Source: Actinokineospora fastidiosa (GTDB lineage: Bacteria > Actinomycetota > Actinomycetes > Mycobacteriales > Pseudonocardiaceae). From it: 64,000 nucleotides of DNA. This document shows, piece after piece, positions 8,331 to 17,468 of this stretch (positions are counted from its first letter, which is position 1; each line of letters begins with the position of its first letter). Where the stretch lies: contig NZ_BMRB01000006.1 in the NCBI RefSeq assembly GCF_014648415.1, positions 186,001 through 250,000 on the forward strand. Reading direction: 5' to 3'. A model generated the notes under the pieces. That model was not told the DNA's origin. It saw only the letters and a program-made list of their open reading frames with translations, and searched no databases. The translations under genes were made by a program, and so were the position numbers.

Positions 8331-10475
8331 ATGGGGGGCGTGGCTTATTCGGACTCGCGCCTGCTGCCCGGTCACCCGTTCCCGCTCGGGGCCCACCCGG
8401 AGGCGGGCGGCGTGCGCTTCGCCGTCGCCTCGTCGGTGGCCGACGCCGTCGAGGTGTGCCTGATCGGCCAAGACGACGACGGCAACCCGGTCGAGCAGCG
8501 CGTCGAGCTGACCGAGCGCACGTTCGGCATCTGGCACGGCGTCGTCGCGGGCATCACCCCTGGTCAGCGCTATGGATTCCGCGTGCACGGGCCGTACGAG
8601 CCCGCGCGCGGGCTGCGCTGCAACCCCGCCAAACTGCTGGTCGACCCGTACGCGCGGCGGATCACCGGGTCGGTGCGCGACCTCGGCGCGACCCGCAGCC
8701 ACCGCGGCGACCCGATGACCGGACCGCCGTCGCGGATCGACTCGCTGGGGTCGGTGCCGCTGTCGGTCGTCACCTCCCCCGGCGGACCGCACACCGGGCT
8801 GGCGCCGGAGGTGCCGTACGAGGAGTCGGTGATCTGCGAGCTGCACGTGCGCGGGTTCACCCGGCTGCACCCGGACGTGCCCAAGAACCTGCGCGGCACG
8901 TACCTGGGCCTGGCGCACCCCGCGGTCGTGGAGTACCTGCAGCGGCTCGGGGTGACGGCGGTGGAGCTGCTGCCCGTGCACTCCTACGCCGACGAGCCGC
9001 TGCTGCTGCGCTCGGGCAGGCACAACTACTGGGGCTACTCGACGCTGGGCTACCTCGCCCCGCACGCGGGGTACGCCAGCAGGCCGGGGCACGAGGTCGA
9101 GGAGTTCCGCACGATGGTCGCCGCCCTGCACGCGGCGGGCATCGAGGTGATCCTCGACGTGGTGTTCAACCACACCTGCGAGGGCGGGGTCGCCGGGCCG
9201 ACGCTGTCGTACCGGGGGCTGGACGCGCCCGCGTACTACCTGCTGGACGACCAGGGCCGCGACATCGACCTCACCGGCTGCGGCAACACCCTCGACCCGG
9301 GCTCGCCCACGGTCGTGCGGCTGGTGCTGGACTCGCTGCGCTACTTCGCGGGCGAGATGGGCGTCGACGGGTTCCGGTTCGACCTGGCCTCGGCGATGGG
9401 CCGCCCGCGCGGGGGCGGGTTCGACCCGCACTCCGCGCTGCTCACCGCGATCGCCACCGACCCGCTGCTGTCGCGGCGCAAGCTGATCGCCGAGCCGTGG
9501 GACGCCACCGGCGAGGGCTACCGGGTCGGCGGGTTCGGCGTGCAGTGGGCGGAGTGGAACGGCCGCTTCCGCGACGGCGTGCGCGACTTCTGGCGCGGCG
9601 CGACCGGGGTGCGCGACCTGGCGTACCGGCTGTCGGGCTCGTCGGACCTCTACGCCGCGAACGGGCGGCGGCCGTGGGCGTCGGTCAACTTCGTCACCGC
9701 CCACGACGGCTTCACCCTGCGCGACCTGGTGTCGTACGACCACAAGCACAACCACGAGAACGGCGAGCACAACGCCGACGGCACCAACGACAACCGCTCG
9801 TGGAACTGCGGGGCGGAGGGCGAGACGCAGGACCCGGCCGTGCTGGCCCTGCGCGACCGGCAGGCCCGCAACCTGCTCGGGACGCTGCTGCTGTCCACCG
9901 GCATCCCGATGCTGGTGGCGGGCGATGAGCGCTGGCGGACCCAGCACGGCAACAACAACCCGTACTGCCTGGACAACCAGACGTCGTGGGTGGACTGGAG
10001 CCATTCGGAGCGCTCGGCGGGCATGCTGGCGTTCACCCGGCGGCTGACGGCCCTGCGCGCTGCCTCACCCGCGCTGCGCCAGCCGGAGTTCTTCGACGGC
10101 CGCCCGACCCGCTCCGGCGAGCCCGACCTGGTCTGGTTCCGCGACGACGGCACCCCGATGACCGACGCCGACTGGTTCGACGACTCCCGCCGCACCCTGG
10201 GCATGTGGATCGACGGCTCGGAGTGCCTCTCCCGCGACCGCGAAGGCGAACTCGTCGCCGACGACTCGTGGCTGCTGATCCTGCACTCGGGCCCGGAACC
10301 GGTGAAGTTCACCCTGCCCGCGGACCGCTACGGCCGCTGCTTCGTCCCCGAACTCGACAGCACCACCCCGTCCGGCCTGCCGAGGAACACCGACCCCCTG
10401 GCCCCCGCCACCGTCCTCAAACTGGGCCCCCACACCCTCCACCTACTCCGCGCCCCCCGAGTCGACCCGTCCTGA
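8331..10475 (+). CDS. glgX: Glycogen debranching enzyme GlgX (isoamylase type)
   Basis: 714 aa, full length for GlgX/TreX. An N-terminal CBM48 (residues 10-110) precedes a GH13 barrel: VILDVVFNHT (region I), DGFRFDLASAMGR (catalytic nucleophile Asp), LIAEPWD (acid/base Glu) and FVTAHDGFTLRD (region IV). It hydrolyses alpha-1,6 branches of phosphorylase-limit glycogen, working with GlgP at 22958. ATG at 8331 is used here; an in-frame GTG at 8340 is equally likely because no clear ribosome site is visible. The gene ends 5 bp before a palindrome array. Sense-strand codons become C-rich in the last 200 bp. Confidence 0.93.
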   Translation: MGGVAYSDSRLLPGHPFPLGAHPEAGGVRFAVASSVADAVEVCLIGQDDDGNPVEQRVELTERTFGIWHGVVAGITPGQRYGFRVHGPYEPARGLRCNPAKLLVDPYARRITGSVRDLGATRSHRGDPMTGPPSRIDSLGSVPLSVVTSPGGPHTGLAPEVPYEESVICELHVRGFTRLHPDVPKNLRGTYLGLAHPAVVEYLQRLGVTAVELLPVHSYADEPLLLRSGRHNYWGYSTLGYLAPHAGYASRPGHEVEEFRTMVAALHAAGIEVILDVVFNHTCEGGVAGPTLSYRGLDAPAYYLLDDQGRDIDLTGCGNTLDPGSPTVVRLVLDSLRYFAGEMGVDGFRFDLASAMGRPRGGGFDPHSALLTAIATDPLLSRRKLIAEPWDATGEGYRVGGFGVQWAEWNGRFRDGVRDFWRGATGVRDLAYRLSGSSDLYAANGRRPWASVNFVTAHDGFTLRDLVSYDHKHNHENGEHNADGTNDNRSWNCGAEGETQDPAVLALRDRQARNLLGTLLLSTGIPMLVAGDERWRTQHGNNNPYCLDNQTSWVDWSHSERSAGMLAFTRRLTALRAASPALRQPEFFDGRPTRSGEPDLVWFRDDGTPMTDADWFDDSRRTLGMWIDGSECLSRDREGELVADDSWLLILHSGPEPVKFTLPADRYGRCFVPELDSTTPSGLPRNTDPLAPATVLKLGPHTLHLLRAPRVDPS

Positions 10476-10479
10476 TTCC

Positions 10480-10662
10480 CAGATGATCAGACCATCTGGG
10501 TTGCGAGCCTCAGATGATCAGACCATCTGACCCGCCAGTTCCAGATGCTCTCATCATCTGACCGGCCGTTTCAGATGGCGTCGCCATCCGGGCGCGATCT
10601 CGGATGAGCTGATCATCTGAAGCGCCAGCTCAGATGATCAGCTCATATGATGCGATCATGTG
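10480..10662. repeat. Array of six (perhaps seven) 19-bp imperfect palindromes
   Basis: Units are at 10480-10498, 10511-10529, 10542-10560, 10572-10590, 10601-10619 and 10631-10649. Each is a 19-bp dyad, typically CAGATG-N7-CATCTG. A degenerate seventh unit (10644-10662) overlaps the sixth. Period is 29-31 bp, about three helical turns, with 10-12-bp linkers. Units 1 and 2 are identical. Unit 4 (CAGATGGCGTCGCCATCCG) changes both arms yet pairs better, so the dyad rather than the sequence is conserved. The array fills the whole gap between convergent genes glgX and the HAD-like gene, and its end forms the last codons of the latter. Confidence 0.85.
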
Positions 10663-11149
10663 AGTGGTCAGCCTTGACGGCGGCTACCCACCGCGCGAGG
10701 TGGGCGAGGTCCCCCGTGGTGAGCCCGCGGGCCGGGTCGACGCGGTGGAGCAGTGCGGGGCCCGGGTGGTGCTCAGCGACCCAGGCGCGGTCGGCGTCGG
10801 TGATTTCGTCGTCGACCCAGATGAAGGGCCGACCGGCCGACCGCTCCACCAGCGGGCGGGTCTTCCAGTGCAACCCGAACCAGGCGTCGACGCCGTCCCG
10901 GCGCGGATCGGGCCAGTCCACCACCGCAAGGTCGGGCAGGCCGAGCACCGGGGCGACGCGTTCGTTCGCGTCCGCCATCCAGGTGGTCGCCCACACCAGG
11001 GTGCACCCGAGCGCCAGCAGCGGCGGGCCGAGGCCGGGGTCGATCCGGTTCAGGAGCGGGTTCGCCGAATCAGCGGGGCCGTGCTCCACCGGGTCGCCGC
11101 CGAACGGGATGAGCGGGCCGTCGACGTCGAGGTACAGCAGGGGGCGCAT
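10643..11149 (-). CDS. HAD-like hydrolase domain protein
   Basis: 168 aa. It begins with the HAD nucleophile motif LYLDVDGPL (DxD at residues 8-10) and ends with FIWVDDEITDADRAW, the acidic motif IV that binds magnesium. WATTWMADANERV matches small actinobacterial HAD proteins related to the HAD domain found in RNA-repair polyproteins. A phosphatase-like role is plausible; the substrate is unknown. ATG at 11149 overlaps the trpF stop (TGATG), so translation is probably coupled. The last codons (HDRII) are encoded inside the palindrome array. Confidence 0.75.
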   Translation of the reverse strand: MRPLLYLDVDGPLIPFGGDPVEHGPADSANPLLNRIDPGLGPPLLALGCTLVWATTWMADANERVAPVLGLPDLAVVDWPDPRRDGVDAWFGLHWKTRPLVERSAGRPFIWVDDEITDADRAWVAEHHPGPALLHRVDPARGLTTGDLAHLARWVAAVKADHSHDRII

Positions 11150-11733
11150 CAGCCCTTGGCGGCGGCGACGAAGTCCCTGATCATGGCCGGGTCCTTGACG
11201 CCCCTGCGGGCCTCGACGCCGCTGGAGACGTCGACACCCCAGGGGTGGGCCTCGGCGATGGCGGTGGCGACGTTGGCGGGAGTGAGCCCGCCCGCGAGCA
11301 GCCAGTCGCCGGTGGGGAGGTCCATGCCGGTGAGGTCCCAGCGCTCGCCGGAGCCGGGGATGGCCGAATCGAGCAGGAGCATGTGCTCGCCGAACGCGCC
11401 GACCTTGATGTCGGTGTCGCGGGACAGGGCGGTGGCCCGGATCAGGCGGTGGTCCGGGAAGTGGGCGAACGCCTCGCGCGGGTAGTCGCCGTGCAGCTGC
11501 ACGGCGCGCACCCCCGCCTCCGCCGCCACCTCGGCCGCGCGCTCGGCGGGCAGGTCGCGGAACACGCCCACGGTGAGCACCGAGTCCGGGATCGCCTCGG
11601 CCAGCGCGCGGGCCGCGGCGGGCTCGACCTGCCGGGGACTGCGCGCGAACACGAAGCCGATCGCGTCGGCCCCCGCGGACACGGCGGCCTCGACGTCGGC
11701 GGCGGTCTTCAAGCCGCACACCTTCACGAACAC
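11149..11733 (-). CDS. trpF: Phosphoribosylanthranilate isomerase TrpF
   Basis: 194 aa TIM barrel. It has the KVCGLK start with catalytic Cys7, AIGFVFARSPRQV, AVQLHGD, the catalytic Asp in LLLDSAIPGSGERWDL, and phosphate-binding LLAGGLTPANV and GVDVSSGVE. It converts N-(5'-phosphoribosyl)anthranilate to CdRP, the third step of tryptophan synthesis, in the cytosol. It is separated from other trp genes here, as is usual in actinobacteria. A TAGTCT -10 box 7 nt before the GTG start suggests a leaderless mRNA. It is coupled to a HAD-like gene downstream. Confidence 0.95.
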   Translation of the reverse strand: MFVKVCGLKTAADVEAAVSAGADAIGFVFARSPRQVEPAAARALAEAIPDSVLTVGVFRDLPAERAAEVAAEAGVRAVQLHGDYPREAFAHFPDHRLIRATALSRDTDIKVGAFGEHMLLLDSAIPGSGERWDLTGMDLPTGDWLLAGGLTPANVATAIAEAHPWGVDVSSGVEARRGVKDPAMIRDFVAAAKG

Positions 11734-11740
11734 GCCGTCA

Positions 11741-11746
11741 AGACTA
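11741..11746 (-). promoter_or_regulatory. -10 box TAGTCT of trpF (leaderless)
   Basis: TAGTCT on the minus strand ends 7 nt before the GTG start at 11733. There is no Shine-Dalgarno in the intervening bases. Confidence 0.4.
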
Positions 11747-11806
11747 GCCGGTGACGCCCGTGCGGCCTTCTCCCCACCGACCCCGGAAAGGCGACCCGCG
11801 CGCGTC

Positions 11807-13270
11807 CTAGGCGGAGAAGGCCCGTGCGCAGCCGTCGTCGCCCTCGAAGTAGCCGATGCGGAACGCCTCGACCCGGGCGAAGCCGGACGGCACCTGCTTG
11901 CCGGTCACGTCGGCGGCGATCAGGCTGTTGTCCTGCAGCAGCTCGGCCACGGCCTCGTCGAGGTCGCCGACCGCGATGTGCAGTCCGCCGTCGCCCTCAT
12001 CCGGGGTCTTGTCGACCCTGAGCTGGGCCCACGCGCCCACCAGGCACGCCGTCCGCAGCCCGGCCTTCTCACCCTCCAGCGGGGCACCCACACCCTTCTG
12101 GACCGCCAGCGCGTACCGCGACACGATCTCGGCGAACGCCGCGAAGTCGCCGATCCCGTTGCCGTCGACACCCGGCTCCTCCCCGCGCTTCGGCGGAGAG
12201 GCGATCTTCACCAGCTCGGGAATGTCGGCGGCGACGGTGTTGGTGTCCGGGCAGTAGCTCACCGGCGGCGTCCCCGCCGAGCCGCCGCAGCTCGCGCCGT
12301 CCTTGGTGATGCTGGGCAGTTCCGCCTCGGTGCCCTGGAACGCGCTGGTCAGGGACTCCTCGAAGAGGCCGAAGATGTCCGGGTCGGTGATGTCGGCCTC
12401 GCCGCTCACGTCCTGGTCGCTGACGCTGCGCTCCTGGGCGGCGATGCGGCCCTCGATCTCCGGCACGTCCATCCGCGCGCAGCGCTTCGGGCCCTCGGTG
12501 AAGCCCTCCTGGAAGGCGAACACCCGGTCGAAGGCCAGGCCGTGGGCGCCCTGCTCCTTGGCCGACAGGCCCGCGGGGTCGCGGATGAAGAACATGGTGG
12601 CCAGGGCCTGGTTGAGGCCGGTGCCGGTGTTCATCGTGAAGTGCTTGGCCTTGCCCTCGGCGACGTACCGGAAGAAGCCGCCCGCGTAGCAGTCGGCCTG
12701 CTGCTCCTTGACGATCGTCGGCGTGGCCTGGTTGATGTTGGACTTCTCGCCGAGGCGGAACTGGACCGCGTGGCCCATCTCGTGGGCCAGGACCGCGACC
12801 ACCGACATCGGGCCGAACTGCTTGTCCAGCATCGGCAGCAGCTTGCCCCGGTCCCAGGCGATGCTGTCGTCCGCGCCGCAGTAGAAGGCGTTGACCAGGC
12901 CCTTGGTGCTGGTCCCGCACAGCTCGACCGGCTTGCCCGCCGAGTCGTAGGAGGCCAGCCGGGCGATCGGCTCGAACTTCTGCCCGTCGAAGTCGGCGGG
13001 CATGCGCTCGTTCCAGTAGTCGTAGAGGTCGGCGACGACGTTGACCGCCAGCCGGTCCATCTCGCCGCTGTCGGCGTTCTCGACCGCCAGCTCCGCGTCG
13101 GCAACGCCCTCGCGCGGGCCGGTCGGCGCGGAGTTGTCGATGGGCAGGCCGCCCGCCGTGCCCGCGTCCACGGCGCCCGCCGCGCGTGGCTGACCGGGCA
13201 CGGCCTGGCCGCATCCGGCGATCACGGCCACCGCGAGCGCGGCGGCCACGGCCACCCTGTTCACCCTCAT
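11807..13270 (-). CDS. Lipoprotein neutral zinc metallopeptidase (HExxH), copy 1
   Basis: 487 aa. The N-terminus MRVNRVAVAAALAVAVIAGC is a lipoprotein signal with a lipobox ending in Cys20. The zinc motif is VLAHEMGHAVQ (about residue 175), followed by EQQADCYAGGFFRYV, where Glu/Asp residues supply the third ligand as in YpfJ-type putative neutral zinc metallopeptidases. It is probably anchored outside the membrane; the substrate is unknown. GAGGTG precedes the ATG; a longer open frame to 13546 is antisense to the neighbour and rejected. It lies 74 bp downstream of a paralogue of the same layout. Confidence 0.85.
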   Translation of the reverse strand: MRVNRVAVAAALAVAVIAGCGQAVPGQPRAAGAVDAGTAGGLPIDNSAPTGPREGVADAELAVENADSGEMDRLAVNVVADLYDYWNERMPADFDGQKFEPIARLASYDSAGKPVELCGTSTKGLVNAFYCGADDSIAWDRGKLLPMLDKQFGPMSVVAVLAHEMGHAVQFRLGEKSNINQATPTIVKEQQADCYAGGFFRYVAEGKAKHFTMNTGTGLNQALATMFFIRDPAGLSAKEQGAHGLAFDRVFAFQEGFTEGPKRCARMDVPEIEGRIAAQERSVSDQDVSGEADITDPDIFGLFEESLTSAFQGTEAELPSITKDGASCGGSAGTPPVSYCPDTNTVAADIPELVKIASPPKRGEEPGVDGNGIGDFAAFAEIVSRYALAVQKGVGAPLEGEKAGLRTACLVGAWAQLRVDKTPDEGDGGLHIAVGDLDEAVAELLQDNSLIAADVTGKQVPSGFARVEAFRIGYFEGDDGCARAFSA

Positions 13271-13344
13271 CCGGACACCTCGAACCCCTGCGATCAACAC
13301 GAACGCCAGCACCCTACTGGTCGGTCGGCCGCGCCGGGGGCGGT

Positions 13345-14721
13345 TCAGCAGTCCCGGGCCCCGGAGACGAACCCCTTGCGGAAGAGCGTGACCCGGTCGA
13401 ACCCCGTCTCGACGGACGCGCCGTCGACGTCGCGGGCCACGTAGTCGTAGTGCAGGAGCACCTGGATCGCCTCGTCCATGTCGCCCGGGGAGAGGAACTG
13501 CTGCTCGCGCTGGAACAGCGACCCGGTGAACGCCCCGGTCAGGCACACGGCGGCGCGCTGGGCCTCCGGCCCGGCCACCGGCTTGCCCGCCGCGGCCAGC
13601 GACGCCAGGGCGTAGCGGCTGGTGATCAGGGTGCCGGTGGCGTAGTCGCCGATCTCGTCGTGGATCTCCGGCAGCTCCTCGGCCACGTCGAGCTCGACGG
13701 CGGCGCCGTCGGGGCAGAACGCCACCGGGCCCTGCCTGTCGGGCGTGCAGGCGGGCTGGCCCTCGGTCTCGCGCACCTGCGGCTGCCGCCAGCCCGAGCC
13801 CGCGACCTCGGCGAAGTAGGTGTTGAGGCTCAGGGTGATCGATTCCACGATCTGCCCGAACTCCAGGTTGCCGCCGCGCGCGGCGTCACCGGCGTCGATG
13901 AAGCCGGAGAGGGTGAAGGTGCGGTTGTCGACGGTCATCTCCGAGCACAGCTTCACCCCGGACTCGTACCCGTCCAGGAACGCCGAGACCCTGTCGAACG
14001 CGTCGCCGTGCGCGCCGCGGTCGGTGGCCTCGGTGCCGATCGGGTCGCGGAAGCTGACCACCGCGGTCAGCGCGGAGTCGAGCTGGTCGTGCCCGAACTG
14101 CAGGTGCTCGGCGTTGCCGTCGACCACCCAGCGGATGAACGCGCCCGCGTAGCAGTCGGCCATCGCCTCGATGAGGATGGTCGGGAACCGCTCCGGGTCC
14201 GCCCGCCGCTCGGACAGGCCCGCGCCGGTGCGGTTCTGCACGGCGTGGCCCATCTCGTGGGCGAGCACGAGCATGACCGCCGCCTCGCCGAAGCGGTCCT
14301 TGAGCACGGGCAGCAGCGCCGCGCGGTCCCAGGCGATGATGTCGGCGGTCGGGCAGTAGAAGGCGTTGCCCTCGACCTCGACCGCGGAGTCGGTGCACGG
14401 CGGCTCGGGCGCGTCGGCGTCGGCGGTGTCGACGGAGTAGTAGCCGCCGCCGAGGTCGGTGAACTCCTTGCCGAACGTCTCCGGGAACCGCTCACCCCAG
14501 TACGTGCGCAGGTCCGCCACGACGGTCGCGGCCAGCCGGTCGATCTCCCCGCCGTCGGTGTTCTCCACGACCGACTTCGGGTCGACCCCGCCGGGCTGGT
14601 CCCGCGAGATCACCCGTCCCTGCGACACCGGCTCGCCGGGGACCGTCGTCGTGCACGCCACCACGGCCGCCGACAGCAGCAGCGGAACGGCCAGCCTGAT
14701 CCCCCGTAAACGCCCTCGCAC
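13345..14721 (-). CDS. Lipoprotein neutral zinc metallopeptidase (HExxH), copy 2
   Basis: 458 aa, paralogous to the next gene downstream. A signal peptide ends in the lipobox AVVAC (Cys23). Shared elements are the ENTDGGEIDRLAATVVADL start of the mature domain, NAFYCPTADIIAWDR, the zinc motif VLAHEMGHAVQ (about residue 155) and EAMADCYAGAFIRWV. The C-terminal domain has four conserved Cys, likely disulfide-bonded. It is a surface peptidase of unknown target. The start is GTG, with a CACACT box 6 nt upstream and no ribosome site. The pair is a tandem duplication that has diverged considerably. Confidence 0.85.
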   Translation of the reverse strand: MRGRLRGIRLAVPLLLSAAVVACTTTVPGEPVSQGRVISRDQPGGVDPKSVVENTDGGEIDRLAATVVADLRTYWGERFPETFGKEFTDLGGGYYSVDTADADAPEPPCTDSAVEVEGNAFYCPTADIIAWDRAALLPVLKDRFGEAAVMLVLAHEMGHAVQNRTGAGLSERRADPERFPTILIEAMADCYAGAFIRWVVDGNAEHLQFGHDQLDSALTAVVSFRDPIGTEATDRGAHGDAFDRVSAFLDGYESGVKLCSEMTVDNRTFTLSGFIDAGDAARGGNLEFGQIVESITLSLNTYFAEVAGSGWRQPQVRETEGQPACTPDRQGPVAFCPDGAAVELDVAEELPEIHDEIGDYATGTLITSRYALASLAAAGKPVAGPEAQRAAVCLTGAFTGSLFQREQQFLSPGDMDEAIQVLLHYDYVARDVDGASVETGFDRVTLFRKGFVSGARDC

Positions 14722-14757
14722 GTGCCCAGTGTGCCCGATGGGCGTATGCCGGATGGC

Positions 14758-16929
14758 CTATTCCTCCGGGACCATCCACACCACGCCCTGCGGCGGGACG
14801 TTGAGCAGGGCCGACGCCGGGCGGCCGTGCCAGCTGATCTCCTGGGCCACGACCTCGCCGCCGTTGCCCACGCCCGAGCCGCCGTAGTCCGGCGAGTCGG
14901 TGTTGAGGACCTCGCGCCACCGGCCCGCGGTCGGCAGGCCGACCCGGTAGTCCCGGTACGGGATGCCCGCGAAGTTGGCCACGCAGGCGAGGGTGCCCCC
15001 GTCGCCGCAGCGCAGGAAGGTCACCACGTTGTTGCCGGAGTCGTTGGCGTCGATCCAGGAGAAGCCCTCGGGGCTGGTGTCGCAGGCGAACAGGGCGGGC
15101 TGCGCCCGGTACACCGCGTTCAGGTCGCGGACCAGCAGCTGGATGCCCGCGTGCAGGCGCTCCTCGGTCAGGTGCCAGTCCAGCGACCGGCTCTCCGACC
15201 ACTCGCCGACCTGGCCGAACTCGCCGCCCATGAACAGCAGCTGCTTGCCGGGGTGGGCCCACATGTAGGCCAGGAGCGCGCGCAGGCCCGCGGCCTTGTT
15301 CCAGTCGTCGCCGGGCATGCGGTTCCACAGCGAGCCCTTGCCGTGCACGACCTCGTCGTGGGACAGCGGCAGCACGTAGTTCTCGCTCCAGGCGTACATC
15401 AGGGAGAACGTCAGCTCGTTGTGGTGGTACGAGCGGTGCACCGGGTCATGGCCGAGGTAGCGGAGCGTGTCGTGCATCCAGCCCATGTTCCACTTGAAGC
15501 CGAAGCCGAGCCCGCCCAGGTGCGTCGGCCGGGTGACCCCGGGCCAGGCCGTGGACTCCTCGGCGATCATCATGACGCCGGGGTGGTGCTTGTAGACGGT
15601 GGCGTTGAGCTCCTGCAGGAACCGCACCGCGTCCAGGTTCTCCCGGCCGCCGTGCGCGTTGGGCAGCCACTCGCCCTCGTTGCGGGAGTAGTCCAGGTAC
15701 AGCATCGAGGCGACCGCGTCCACCCGCAGGCCGTCGATGTGGAACTCCTCCAGCCAGAACAGCGCGTTGGCGACGAGGAAGTTGCGGACCTCGGTGCGGC
15801 CGAAGTCGAACACCAGCGTGCCCCAGTCCGGGTGCTCGCCGCGGCGCGGGTCGCCGTGCTCGTACAGCGGGGTGCCGTCGAAGCGGGCCAGCGCCCAGCT
15901 GTCGCGGGGGAAGTGCGCGGGCACCCAGTCGACCAGCACCCCGATGCCGCGCTGGTGCAGGTGGTCGACGAAGTGGCGGAAGTCGTCGGGCGAGCCGAAC
16001 CGCGAGGTCGGCGCGTAGTAGGAGGTCACCTGGTAGCCCCACGACCCGCCGAACGGGTGCTCGGCGATCGGCAGCAGCTCGACGTGGGTGAAGTTGTGCT
16101 CGACGAGGTAGTCGGCCAGCTCGGTGGCCAGCTCGCGGTACCCGAGGCCCGGCCGCCACGAGCCGAGGTGCACCTCGTAGACGCTGACCGGCGCGGCGCT
16201 CCAGTCGGTGGCCGAGCGCAGCGCCATCCAGTCGGCGTCGCCCCAGACGTGCTCCGAAGTGGACACCACGGACGCGGTCGCGGGCGGGTGCTCGGTGGCG
16301 AAGGCCATCGGGTCGGCCTTCTCGTGCCATGACCCGTCGGCGGCGTGGATGCGGAACTTGTACCTGGTCCCCGGGGTCACCCCGGGCAGGAACAGCTCCC
16401 ACACCCCCGACGAGCCGAGCGAGCGCATCGGGTTGCCGCGCCCGTCCCAGCCGTCGAAGTCCCCGCACACCCTGACCCCGCGCGCGGTCGGCGCCCAGAC
16501 CGCGAACGAGGTGCCCTCGACCCGCCCGGACGGGGTGTCGTAGGCCCGCACGTGCGCGCCGAGCACGTCCCACAGCCGCTCGTGCCTGCCCTCGCCGAAC
16601 AGGTGCAGGTCCAGCTCACCGAGGGTGGGCAGCCAGCGGTAGGGGTCGTCGACGAGCACGACCTCGCCGGTGCCGTAGTCGACCTCGAAGAGGTACTCGG
16701 TGGGCGCCTCGGCCAGCACGGCCTCGAACAGCCCGTCGGCCACCTCGTCCATCTCGTGGCGACTGCCCTCGCCCGCCGTGCCGCCGACCAGGACCGCGAC
16801 CGCCTTGGCGTGGGGACGCAGGGCCCGGACGGCCACCCGGCCCGGTTGACCGGGCAGCGGGTGGACGCCGAGCAGCGAGTGCGGGTCGTGGTGGGCTCCG
16901 GCCAGCAGCCGGGCGAAGTCGTCACGCAA
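14758..16929 (-). CDS. glgB: 1,4-alpha-glucan branching enzyme GlgB
   Basis: 723 aa, full length with both N-terminal domains (N1 about 1-105, CBM48 about 110-210). The GH13 barrel shows [24 protein letters not shown] with the nucleophile Asp, IAEESTAWP with the acid/base Glu, and [13 protein letters not shown]. It makes alpha-1,6 branches in the glucan produced by GlgE. The start is TTG at 16929; the ribosome site AAGGGTG lies 8 nt upstream and contains the stop codon of the CBS gene, so the two are translationally coupled. It is the last gene of the glgE-treS-mak-CBS-glgB strand. Confidence 0.95.
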   Translation of the reverse strand: MRDDFARLLAGAHHDPHSLLGVHPLPGQPGRVAVRALRPHAKAVAVLVGGTAGEGSRHEMDEVADGLFEAVLAEAPTEYLFEVDYGTGEVVLVDDPYRWLPTLGELDLHLFGEGRHERLWDVLGAHVRAYDTPSGRVEGTSFAVWAPTARGVRVCGDFDGWDGRGNPMRSLGSSGVWELFLPGVTPGTRYKFRIHAADGSWHEKADPMAFATEHPPATASVVSTSEHVWGDADWMALRSATDWSAAPVSVYEVHLGSWRPGLGYRELATELADYLVEHNFTHVELLPIAEHPFGGSWGYQVTSYYAPTSRFGSPDDFRHFVDHLHQRGIGVLVDWVPAHFPRDSWALARFDGTPLYEHGDPRRGEHPDWGTLVFDFGRTEVRNFLVANALFWLEEFHIDGLRVDAVASMLYLDYSRNEGEWLPNAHGGRENLDAVRFLQELNATVYKHHPGVMMIAEESTAWPGVTRPTHLGGLGFGFKWNMGWMHDTLRYLGHDPVHRSYHHNELTFSLMYAWSENYVLPLSHDEVVHGKGSLWNRMPGDDWNKAAGLRALLAYMWAHPGKQLLFMGGEFGQVGEWSESRSLDWHLTEERLHAGIQLLVRDLNAVYRAQPALFACDTSPEGFSWIDANDSGNNVVTFLRCGDGGTLACVANFAGIPYRDYRVGLPTAGRWREVLNTDSPDYGGSGVGNGGEVVAQEISWHGRPASALLNVPPQGVVWMVPEE

Positions 16930-16935
16930 CGGTGT

Positions 16936-17361
16936 TCACCCTTGTATATAGGAAGTCAACTGGTCGCGGTCGCTCTCCAACTGGCTGATGCGGCTCTTGA
17001 CCACATCGCCGATGCTGACGATGCCGACCAGCGCGCCGCCGGAGAGCACCGGCATGTGCCGGATGCGGCGCTCGGTCATCACGCCCGCCAACGAGTCGAC
17101 GGTGTCACCCGGTTCGCAGGTGAACACCTCCGCGGTCATGATCTCGGCGACGGGCACGTCCAGCAGCCCGCCCCCGCGCTCGGCGAGCCCGCGCACGACG
17201 TCGCGCTCGGACACGATCCCCACCACCGTATCCCCGTCGACGACGACCAGCGCGCCGACGTTGTGCCGGGCCAGCTCGGCCAGCATGCCCGCCACCGTCA
17301 GCCCGGGGTCGACCGTGGCGACCGTCGAACCCTTGCTCCGCAGCACATCCGAGATCCGCAT
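16936..17361 (-). CDS. CBS-domain pair protein inside the GlgE operon
   Basis: 141 aa. Two CBS motifs (LRSKGSTVATVDPGLTV to VGIVSERDVVRGL, then AEIMTAEVFTCEPGDTV to VGIVSIGDVVKSRI) form one Bateman module and nothing else. Such stand-alone modules bind adenylates, SAM or other nucleotides and often sense energy state. Its position between maltokinase and glgB, with its stop inside the glgB ribosome site, suggests it acts on glycogen metabolism; this is inference. It may have its own start within the 107-bp gap after mak. Ends in SQLESDRDQLTSYIQG, a short coiled tail. Confidence 0.85.
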   Translation of the reverse strand: MRISDVLRSKGSTVATVDPGLTVAGMLAELARHNVGALVVVDGDTVVGIVSERDVVRGLAERGGGLLDVPVAEIMTAEVFTCEPGDTVDSLAGVMTERRIRHMPVLSGGALVGIVSIGDVVKSRISQLESDRDQLTSYIQG

Positions 17362-17468
17362 ACGAGTTACCCCGATCCCGTCCGACGACACGTGAACGAT
17401 CAGGTTAGCCACGTTCGGGCGGTCCGAGAACTCCCCGTCACCCACTTGCAGGCCTCCGACCTGCGGCA

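Noticed and set aside
10480-10662. CRISPR array
   Set aside because: Repeats are 19 bp and diverge, linkers are 10-12 bp and partly alike, and no cas genes are present.
11807-13546. Extension of metallopeptidase copy 1 beyond 13270
   Set aside because: The extension is another frame of the upstream paralogue; the lipoprotein signal begins at 13270.
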